Notes under the pieces: model-generated
The model's database searches: none
Seen by the model: only the letters and a program-made list of their open reading frames with translations
Told to the model about the DNA's origin: nothing
Program-made: the position numbers and the translations under genes
Assembly (NCBI GenBank): GCA_021151665.1
Contig: JAGKWW010000082.1
Coordinates: forward strand, 1 to 6,753
Length of the DNA: 6,753 nucleotides
Direction of reading: 5' to 3'
Origin: Flavobacteriaceae bacterium
Lineage (GTDB): Bacteria; Bacteroidota; Bacteroidia; Flavobacteriales; Flavobacteriaceae
Part shown: one piece after another, positions 1 to 5,877 of the stretch
How the letters are laid out: every line of letters starts with the position of its first letter
Numbering within the stretch: the stretch's first letter is position 1

Positions 1-2060
1 ATATTTAATTTCTCAAATAATATGCGATTTCTTTTTTTAGCATCCTCTAGTACTTTCTCAAATGGGAGAACTTCAAAATATGCAGAATAATACTTACTCT
101 TAAATTTAAACCATCCTTTACCATCAGGTGTCTTTTCATACTCTTTATTTTTAAGAATTCTTTCAAGTGTCGGAGTTACATCACAAACTATGTAAACATA
201 AAAAGGAGTTTTGTCAGTGACTTCCACTTGACGACCATTGCGAGCTTTAACTTTTCCCCCTAATAAGTTCTCAATATATTTTTCACTCTGTTCAATCGGA
301 TTTTTACTACTATCATATTCTTTATAGTCATTTCGCATTGGCTTTTTAAACTCAACAATCGTGAATGAGTTGTGCGGTGCCGATTTGCTATCCGAGAATG
401 CCAACGCTTCATTATAAATCAACAAATCAGATCTATCTGCACTAGTCGAATCAACAGTCTTTACACTATTAAAAGTTCTGTCTGACGCTAAAAAGGAATG
501 ATACGTTAACCGTTCATCTAGAAGCCATAGATTTTGTTTATCGGGCGCAATTTCGTCAGATGAAGACTTGATTGGGAAAAAAATTGAATGTATCAAATCT
601 TCATTTTCAAACTTTCCCTCAAAATTACTCTCGATTAGTTGCTCAAGTAGTTCTATAATAGTTTTTCTATGAACAACATATCGCGCCAAATCCGCTTGAC
701 CGATTTCATTAAATTCACTTAAAAATGATTCATACTTTTGAAGATAATTTTCTAGATTCGAAATATCTTTACTTTCAGCTATAATTTGAGATCTGGTCTC
801 TTTAACTTCGAGCCTCCATTGTGCATCGATCTTATACAATTCAATATCTAATTTGTCTTTTGGTAATCCCGGCGGTAACTTCTCAATTTCTTCTCTTTTA
901 AAATTTAAGGTACTTCTATATTGAGGTAAATCGTCTAAAATTATTGGGCGATAAGCCTCAATCTTCTGGCTCCTGACCTCATTCAAAAAGTCGCTAAGAA
1001 TTTCTTCAATAGTGGTAATCGCACTTTTTCGAATTTTTGACAAACTGATGCTGTCGTTATTCTCATCATCGTCTTCATCAATCTCATCTGGGAAATCAAA
1101 CCCAATTCTTTCTGTATCGACAAATTCATCCAATATATCACTTACAATATACGCTTGATAATAGAATCTTCTCGGACCATCTTCATCATCTTCTTTGATT
1201 GAATTCTTTCCTAAATCAACTATTCTTTTAAATAAACTCTCTGTTATAACGCTCCTGTTGTGTGCACAAAAATGCAACTTATGACTTTGGAATTCTACCG
1301 ACTTCGTTAGATAGACAGAAAATTCTTTTCCCAAAACCTTAAAATCTTTCTTTTGAACATCATTTTTAAATTCTGAATTATATAGTTTCAAAAGATTGAT
1401 TTCGACATTATTTTGATTTCGGACTATCAGGCTGGGTGCTTGGGTACGGATGAAATAAAGCTGAAAATGCGAAACAATTTCGTTAGCAATAAAGTATAAA
1501 TCTGGATTAAGGTTTTTCTGATATTCGTCTTTTAGTAAGCTTAAAGTTATTAACGTTTTGCGATCGTCACTGGGAGGTTCAAAACTTGTCAGATTATGAA
1601 ATCCTTGTTTAGTGGCTCTGAAAGAAAATGCAATCCCTGATAATTTGCCGCTTGAACTATAGTACTGGCTGATTACTCTGATTTCATTAAAAGCCTTTAA
1701 ACAGACAAATCTTCCTACTCCCTTTCCTCCTATCTCGATCTTATGATCAGAATCAGCCTCTTTAAAAGATTCTAGATTTTTCTCGTTCAGACCAACCCCA
1801 TTATCGGTCACTACAAACGAATTTATAGGATATTGGTCGATTTCCTTAAGGCTTCGGAGAGTATCCTCCGCGCCATTTCTTATACACTCAACAACGATCT
1901 CACCCTCAGTATTTTCAATTAAACCAGCTGTTACAGCCTCTTCAATAGAATGAATTGAGTTGCTTATAACTTCAAATAATGGCATTAACGGCTTTGTTCG
2001 CGGCAATCGTGTATTACGTACTTTATTGGCAATATTTGCCGTCGCTAAAAGTGTTTCCAT
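1..2060 (-). CDS. GHKL ATPase fused to PD-(D/E)XK nuclease-like domain, C-terminus cut by window edge
   Basis: The frame is open from ATG at 2060 to the left edge (686 codons, no stop or frameshift); an in-frame TAG at 2102-2100 makes this ATG the first possible one. The N-terminal 120 residues show the ATP-binding motifs of the GHKL fold: the N-box E30-VISN-34 (Asn34 would hold Mg2+), the DNGVG loop at 86-90 and the glycine-rich lid GGKGVGRF at 111-118. No histidine-kinase phosphoacceptor domain is seen, so it resembles the Hsp90/MutL/MORC class. A middle part (about 130-500) has an acidic run at 328-336 and a probable helical region at 340-480. The C-terminal part has E516, D545, E570-x-K572 and Q591-xxx-Y595 in the order and spacing of a PD-(D/E)XK nuclease with a QxxxY motif. 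It probably couples ATP-driven clamping to DNA cleavage, as in restriction or phage defence; that role is inferred. The frame ends in a charged KKRNRILFEKLN segment, so the true stop may be close. GC is about 28-33% in sampled lines, below its neighbours. The ATPase call is firm, the nuclease call likely. Confidence 0.85.
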   Translation of the reverse strand, partial: METLLATANIANKVRNTRLPRTKPLMPLFEVISNSIHSIEEAVTAGLIENTEGEIVVECIRNGAEDTLRSLKEIDQYPINSFVVTDNGVGLNEKNLESFKEADSDHKIEIGGKGVGRFVCLKAFNEIRVISQYYSSSGKLSGIAFSFRATKQGFHNLTSFEPPSDDRKTLITLSLLKDEYQKNLNPDLYFIANEIVSHFQLYFIRTQAPSLIVRNQNNVEINLLKLYNSEFKNDVQKKDFKVLGKEFSVYLTKSVEFQSHKLHFCAHNRSVITESLFKRIVDLGKNSIKEDDEDGPRRFYYQAYIVSDILDEFVDTERIGFDFPDEIDEDDDENNDSISLSKIRKSAITTIEEILSDFLNEVRSQKIEAYRPIILDDLPQYRSTLNFKREEIEKLPPGLPKDKLDIELYKIDAQWRLEVKETRSQIIAESKDISNLENYLQKYESFLSEFNEIGQADLARYVVHRKTIIELLEQLIESNFEGKFENEDLIHSIFFPIKSSSDEIAPDKQNLWLLDERLTYHSFLASDRTFNSVKTVDSTSADRSDLLIYNEALAFSDSKSAPHNSFTIVEFKKPMRNDYKEYDSSKNPIEQSEKYIENLLGGKVKARNGRQVEVTDKTPFYVYIVCDVTPTLERILKNKEYEKTPDGKGWFKFKSKYYSAYFEVLPFEKVLEDAKKRNRILFEKLN

Positions 2061-2227
2061 TAGTAACTTCTTTAAAGTGCAATTTATTAAATTTAATATC
2101 TATTTTAGATTAAAATTTAAAGTCATTTTAGGCACTCTACTCTTTGGATATTTAAAACAATCTTCGCCATTCCAATGCGAAATGACAACGACTGCTAATT
2201 CTCGTTTGCTTAAACCAACCTATAACA
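2061..2227. promoter_or_regulatory. AT-rich divergent intergenic region between ATPase-nuclease gene and GNAT gene
   Basis: This 167-base spacer separates two divergently transcribed genes, so it should hold both promoters. The left 100 bases are extremely AT-rich (12 G/C in 2101-2160), while the right 60 approach the composition of the GNAT gene. On the minus strand, TAAATTTA at 2095-2088 matches seven of eight bases of the Bacteroidota -7 consensus TAnnTTTG and would leave a leader of roughly 20 bases. The matching -33 TTTG is poor (TTTA at 2121-2118). No convincing promoter is visible for the GNAT gene. I saw no inverted repeat, terminator or RNA gene. Confidence 0.3.
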
Positions 2228-2731
2228 ATGAAGATGAACTCCTCAATCCGCCCAGCCACCGAAAAAGATATTATAGCGATACTTGACATTGTGAATTATA
2301 ACATACTGAACACTACCAGTATTTATGACTATGATATAAAGACGCTGCCCGAAATGCAGCAATGGTTTGCCGATAAACTATCTGCCGGATGGCCGGTATT
2401 TGTCGCAGAGATCGATAGCACAGTTGCCGGATATGCCACCTACGGCACGTTCAGGACTAAGGAAGGCTATAAATTTACCGTAGAGCATTCGGTATATGTG
2501 CATCATGAGCATCATGGCAAGGGCATCGGCGGGAAGCTTTTAGAGCAGCTTATACTTGCGGCAAAGGAACAAGGTATCCACATGATGGTGGGCTGTATCG
2601 ATGCCGGCAACAAAGGCAGCATAGCTTTCCATAAAAAATATGGGTTTACCGATGGCGGTTTGCTGCGTGAAGCAGCGTTTAAATTCGGCACGTGGCTTGA
2701 CCTGCAATTTATGCAGCTTATACTCAGGTAA
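2228..2731 (+). CDS. GNAT N-acetyltransferase, phosphinothricin / methionine sulfone acetyltransferase type
   Basis: This 167-residue cytoplasmic enzyme should transfer an acetyl group from acetyl-CoA to the amino group of a small amino-acid-like substrate. The whole length matches the PAT/MddA branch of the GNAT superfamily. It opens with IRPAT-x-x-D and has E86 before the SVYV strand. The acetyl-CoA loop is HGKGIG at 96-101. It continues with ID-x-x-N at 124-128, H135 in the FHKKYGF segment, and the FK-x-G-x-W-x-D block at 151-158. E86 and H135 fall where this family has its conserved acidic and histidine residues. Relatives acetylate phosphinothricin, methionine sulfoximine or methionine sulfone; the substrate here cannot be told from sequence. 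ATG at 2228 and ATG at 2234 are both possible starts. The stop overlaps the end of the convergent DUF1003 gene by 8 bases. Its GC (53% at 2341-2400) fits the genes to its right. Confidence 0.9.
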   Translation: MKMNSSIRPATEKDIIAILDIVNYNILNTTSIYDYDIKTLPEMQQWFADKLSAGWPVFVAEIDSTVAGYATYGTFRTKEGYKFTVEHSVYVHHEHHGKGIGGKLLEQLILAAKEQGIHMMVGCIDAGNKGSIAFHKKYGFTDGGLLREAAFKFGTWLDLQFMQLILR

Positions 2732-3425
2732 TATCCTTCTCGAGGCGCTTAAGTATATCGTTCATCATATCGATCTGTATCCTCTGGATTTCCAGCAATG
2801 ACTGTTCCTGGTACAGCATCAGGTGATCGAGCTTTTCATGCAGCATCCGAATTTCCATTTCACTTTTCAGGTTGATCATGTAGTCATTTTTAGAACGCTC
2901 GCGGTCCTTTTCCTCCTGGCGGTTCTGGCTCATCATGATTACCGGCGCCTGGAGTGCCGCAATACAGGAAAGAATGAGGTTAAGCAATATAAAAGGATAA
3001 GGGTCGAAGCCCTTGTTATTGAACCAGAACACATTGAGTGCTATCCAGGCCACAAGAAAGCCCATAAACGAAATAATGAATGTCCAGCTTCCGCCAAAAT
3101 CGGCCACCTTATCGGCCACCCGCTGACCGAGCGTAAGCCGTGACGCCTCGTCTTCCAGCTTATCGGCCAGGAGCGACTTGCTTTTCAGCGAATCGAGTAC
3201 GCGGCTTTCCATTTGCGACAATTCGCCTACTTCCTTTTGCATATAGTCAGAGATATACCGGCTACGATATTCTGTAAGTTCACTAAGCGCAAGGCATGAA
3301 CTTTCTGTAAACCCGGGGTGCTCTTTGCGTATAAAATCTATTACGGGCTTGCCCACAAGCTTTCCCGATATCCTGTATTCTTCGGGGAAATCTTCTCCCG
3401 AAATATCACTTTTAAAAGTGTTCAT
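2724..3425 (-). CDS. DUF1003 family membrane protein, downstream partner of corA
   Basis: This is a 233-residue inner-membrane protein of unknown biochemical function. The N-terminal 95 residues are soluble and charged. The DUF1003 core follows: ADKVADFGGSW at 104-114, a first membrane helix at about 113-133, the family hallmark GFDPYPFILLNL at 139-150, and a second helix at about 144-166. The family's polar block follows (SQNRQ at 166-170, KDR at 173-175). The C-terminal 50 residues look like an amphipathic, probably coiled-coil helix. The ATG at 3425 lies one base after the corA stop codon, so translation is probably coupled to corA and the two are one transcript. This suggests a role linked to metal-ion transport or its regulation, but that is inference from position only. 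The stop lies inside the 3' end of the convergent GNAT gene, with no terminator between them. Family assignment is firm; function is open. Confidence 0.9.
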   Translation of the reverse strand: MNTFKSDISGEDFPEEYRISGKLVGKPVIDFIRKEHPGFTESSCLALSELTEYRSRYISDYMQKEVGELSQMESRVLDSLKSKSLLADKLEDEASRLTLGQRVADKVADFGGSWTFIISFMGFLVAWIALNVFWFNNKGFDPYPFILLNLILSCIAALQAPVIMMSQNRQEEKDRERSKNDYMINLKSEMEIRMLHEKLDHLMLYQEQSLLEIQRIQIDMMNDILKRLEKDIT

Positions 3426-3426
3426 A

Positions 3427-4509
3427 TTAAAACCAGTCTTTTCGTTTAAAATAAAATATCATTCCTATGGTAACAGTTGCCATTACAGCCCAAACCACGT
3501 AATAACCGTTTTGGGTGCGAAGTTCGGGCATATTATCGAAGTTCATCCCGTATACGCCCACAATAAAAGTAAGGGGAAGGAAAATTGCAGAGAAGATAGT
3601 CAGCGTTTTCATGATCTGGTTCATGCGTTGGCTTTGCGCCGAAAAATGAAAGTTACTGGCGCTGTCCAGTGCTATCAGGTCATACTCTACCTGGTCGAGC
3701 AATTCGAGGCATTTTTGGTGAAGCCTCGCAAAATAGGCCCGGCTTCCCGGCTTTATGGCCTCAAACTCTTCGTCTTCCTTAAGGCTTTTCAAATTGTAAA
3801 GCGCTTCCCGCAGCGGGTTGATAGCGCGTTTCAGGTAATTGAGGCTGTCGCGGTTTTGCTCGATCTCTTTTATTACATCGGCCTTACCGCTCATCTTTTT
3901 ATCCGAATTTATGGCATCGATGCGCTCTTCATAACTTTCAATGGTGATAAAGAAATTCTCCATGATCGCATCCAGCATCAGGTAGAGCAGGTAGTCATTT
4001 TTCTTTTTCCTGACGATGCCTGTTCCCGTGCGTATGCGTTCGCGTATATGCGTAAAGTAATCGCTCTTTTTTTCCTGGAAGGATACGATAATGTTATCTT
4101 TTAAAAGAAAGCTTACCTGCTCGGTATGCACATTACACTCCGATTCTTCCGGCAGTACAGATTTTATGCTAAAGAAAAGCACATCGCCAAGCTCGTCTAT
4201 CCTCGTGCGGCGCGATGTATTGAGTATATCGCCAATCACAAAGGGTTCAACCTTCAACAGCTCGCCTATCTGGCGGATGAGTTGGGTATCGTGTAGCCCG
4301 TGTACATTCAGCCATTTTGTATCATTGGCCTGCAGTTCATCGGTACATTCCCGGATAACCCTTTCAAGGCAAACCTTTTTATATTCCTCATACCCTTCTT
4401 CATTAAATACAAAAAGCTGCATCTCAACAGGTTCAGTACGGTAAATGCCAGTATACTCGTAGTAATTGGGCTGCACCTTCCTGACCTTGTCGTACTTTAT
4501 TCTTTTCAC
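3427..4509 (-). CDS. corA: CorA-type magnesium/cobalt ion transporter
   Basis: This 360-residue inner-membrane channel imports Mg2+, and in relatives also Co2+ or Ni2+, as a homopentamer. The N-terminal cytoplasmic domain (about 1-230) includes the WLNVHGLHD strand at 66-74, typical of CorA. A long stalk helix runs to about residue 300. The first membrane helix (about 303-320) ends in the signature YGMNF at 320-324, with GMN at 321-323 forming the pore mouth. It is followed by the periplasmic loop containing MPEL (327-330) and a second helix at about 336-354. The tail KRKDWF is short, basic and aromatic, as usual. Length is normal. The start is GTG at 4509; the next in-frame Met is residue 30, inside conserved sequence, so the GTG is preferred. 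It leads a two-gene unit with the DUF1003 gene and is divergent from hutI. No magnesium-sensing leader is visible in the short upstream spacer. It could be named ZntB-like by some tools, but the GMN and MPEL motifs favour CorA. Confidence 0.95.
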   Translation of the reverse strand: MKRIKYDKVRKVQPNYYEYTGIYRTEPVEMQLFVFNEEGYEEYKKVCLERVIRECTDELQANDTKWLNVHGLHDTQLIRQIGELLKVEPFVIGDILNTSRRTRIDELGDVLFFSIKSVLPEESECNVHTEQVSFLLKDNIIVSFQEKKSDYFTHIRERIRTGTGIVRKKKNDYLLYLMLDAIMENFFITIESYEERIDAINSDKKMSGKADVIKEIEQNRDSLNYLKRAINPLREALYNLKSLKEDEEFEAIKPGSRAYFARLHQKCLELLDQVEYDLIALDSASNFHFSAQSQRMNQIMKTLTIFSAIFLPLTFIVGVYGMNFDNMPELRTQNGYYVVWAVMATVTIGMIFYFKRKDWF

Positions 4510-4578
4510 GTGGGAAATGTTTGCATAAATATACCATTTTTTGGCAATCGCTTTTTACATTTACCGAAACTTTAAGCT
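4510..4578. promoter_or_regulatory. Divergent promoter region between corA and hutI
   Basis: These 69 bases must carry the promoters of both genes, which face away from each other and both begin with GTG. Toward hutI, TACATTTA at 4556-4563 matches seven of eight bases of the Bacteroidota -7 consensus TAnnTTTG and would give a very short leader. Toward corA, the minus strand reads TATATTTA around 4534-4527, also seven of eight. Neither has a TTTG-like -33 element at the usual spacing, so both are tentative. No strong purine-rich ribosome binding site precedes either GTG. The palindrome CACGTG at 4507-4512 overlaps the corA start codon. Confidence 0.35.
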
Positions 4579-5817
4579 GTGAAGATACTCATCAAAAATA
4601 TAAAAGAACTGCTTCAGGTACGTGAGCCGGGCACCCTTAAGGTTGCCGGGAAAGATATGGCAATATTGCCTGCTATCAGCAATGCGTATCTGCTGCTCGA
4701 AAACGGCCTTATCGCATCGTTCGGTAAAATGGATGAATGCCCGGAAGCTGAGGGTGCCGAAGTACTAGACGCTTCAGGAAAAACTGTGCTCCCCACATGG
4801 TGCGACAGCCATACGCATATTGTTTATGCCGGAAACCGCGAGCAGGAATTTGTAGACCGCATCAATGGGCTAAGCTATGAAGAGATAGCCAACCGTGGGG
4901 GTGGCATCCTGAATTCTGCTAAAAAGCTAAACGAAACGAGTGAAGATGAGCTCTACGAACAATCGCGCGTCAGACTCGAGGAAGTCATGGTACAAGGAAC
5001 CGGTGCAGTAGAGATAAAATCGGGTTACGGCCTCACCGTAGAAGGTGAACTAAAAATGCTGCGGGTTATCAAACGCCTCAGGGAAAACTACCCTATTGCC
5101 ATAAGGGCCACTTTTTTGGGCGCCCACGCTTTCCCCAAAGAATATAAAGAGGACCATGCGGGTTATATTGACCTCATCGTAAACGAAATGCTTCCCGCTA
5201 TTGCAAAAGAGCATCTGGCCGATTATATCGATGCGTTTCTGGAAACCGGATACTTTTCCGTGGAGGAAACCGAACGCATTATGGAAACTGGAAGAGAATA
5301 CGGCCTCCGGGCCAAGATACACGTCAATCAGTTTACCGCTATTAACGGCATTGCCGCGTGCGTGAAACACAGTGCACTGTCTGTAGATCACCTGGAAATT
5401 GTAACCGATGAAGATATTGAAGCGCTGAAAGGGACAGACACAATGCCGGTCGCGCTGCCTACCTGCTCATTCTTTATCAGTATCCCGTACACACCAGCAC
5501 GAAAAATGCTCGAAGCGGGATTGCCCCTGGCGCTCGCCACCGATTTCAATCCGGGTACAACGCCATCCGGCAATATGAACCTTGTTGTGGCAACCGCGTG
5601 CATTAAAATGAAGATGACGCCCGAGGAAGCTATCAATGCAGCCACCATAAATGGCGCCTATGCCATGGGGCTGAGCGATACGCACGGCAGCATTACCATC
5701 GGCAAATCGGCCAGCGTAATTATCACAAAGCCGCTTACCTCCTATTATCAACTTCCCTACGCATTCGGGAGCAATCTGATAGACGCAGTTATAATCAACG
5801 GAAATGTAATAGCATAA
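4579..5817 (+). CDS. hutI: Imidazolonepropionase (histidine degradation)
   Basis: HutI hydrolyses 4-imidazolone-5-propionate to N-formimino-L-glutamate, the third step of histidine catabolism, in the cytoplasm. The 412-residue length is normal for this amidohydrolase-fold enzyme. The metal-binding residues are in place: H78-x-H80 in the SHTHIVYAGNR block, H248 in KIHVNQF, and D322 in ATDFNPG. Also present are EIKSGYGL at 145-152, H183 in GAHAFP and H271 in VDHLE, which line the active site in this family. After H248 it has N250-Q251, whereas many Firmicute relatives have D-E there. The start is GTG at 4579; there is no in-frame ATG nearby, and the sequence from this GTG matches the usual N-terminal beta-strand. 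The other hut genes (hutH, hutU, hutG) are not in the window, so hutI stands alone. Transcription should end at the hairpin 14 bases after the stop. Confidence 0.97.
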   Translation: MKILIKNIKELLQVREPGTLKVAGKDMAILPAISNAYLLLENGLIASFGKMDECPEAEGAEVLDASGKTVLPTWCDSHTHIVYAGNREQEFVDRINGLSYEEIANRGGGILNSAKKLNETSEDELYEQSRVRLEEVMVQGTGAVEIKSGYGLTVEGELKMLRVIKRLRENYPIAIRATFLGAHAFPKEYKEDHAGYIDLIVNEMLPAIAKEHLADYIDAFLETGYFSVEETERIMETGREYGLRAKIHVNQFTAINGIAACVKHSALSVDHLEIVTDEDIEALKGTDTMPVALPTCSFFISIPYTPARKMLEAGLPLALATDFNPGTTPSGNMNLVVATACIKMKMTPEEAINAATINGAYAMGLSDTHGSITIGKSASVIITKPLTSYYQLPYAFGSNLIDAVIINGNVIA

Positions 5818-5827
5818 TTGTATTTAT

Positions 5828-5858
5828 AAAAAAAGGCTGCCCTGACAGGCAGCCTTTT
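5828..5858. terminator. Bidirectional rho-independent terminator between hutI and the coiled-coil gene
   Basis: A perfect 11-base-pair stem (AAAAGGCTGCC at 5831-5841 with GGCAGCCTTTT at 5848-5858) closes a six-base loop, CTGACA. On the plus strand it ends in TTTT, 14 bases after the hutI stop. On the minus strand it is followed by seven Ts (5834-5828), 20 bases after the stop of the convergent gene. The longer T run suggests stronger termination for the minus-strand gene, but it can serve both. Confidence 0.92.
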
Positions 5859-5877
5859 AACTAAACAACTATGTTTT

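Noticed and set aside
1..2060. Sensor histidine kinase as the identity of the ATPase gene
   Set aside because: The ATP site is N-terminal and there is no phosphoacceptor histidine domain, sensor domain or membrane helix, so it belongs to another GHKL class.
1960..2286. Plus-strand reading frame of 108 codons overlapping the ATPase start and the GNAT start
   Set aside because: Its first part is antisense to the conserved N-box region of the ATPase and its end lies out of frame in the GNAT gene; the middle is translated AT-rich spacer with no recognisable motif.
3099..3122. Near-perfect 12-base tandem repeat (ATCGGCCACCTT)
   Set aside because: It lies inside the DUF1003 gene and simply encodes the repeated peptide VADK-VADF; two copies are too few to suggest a repeat array.
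3325..4104. Plus-strand reading frame of 259 codons
   Set aside because: It is antisense to corA and the start of the DUF1003 gene, both of which have clear family motifs on the minus strand.
4507..4512. CACGTG palindrome as a possible operator
   Set aside because: A six-base palindrome is expected by chance and it overlaps the corA start codon; no longer symmetry surrounds it.
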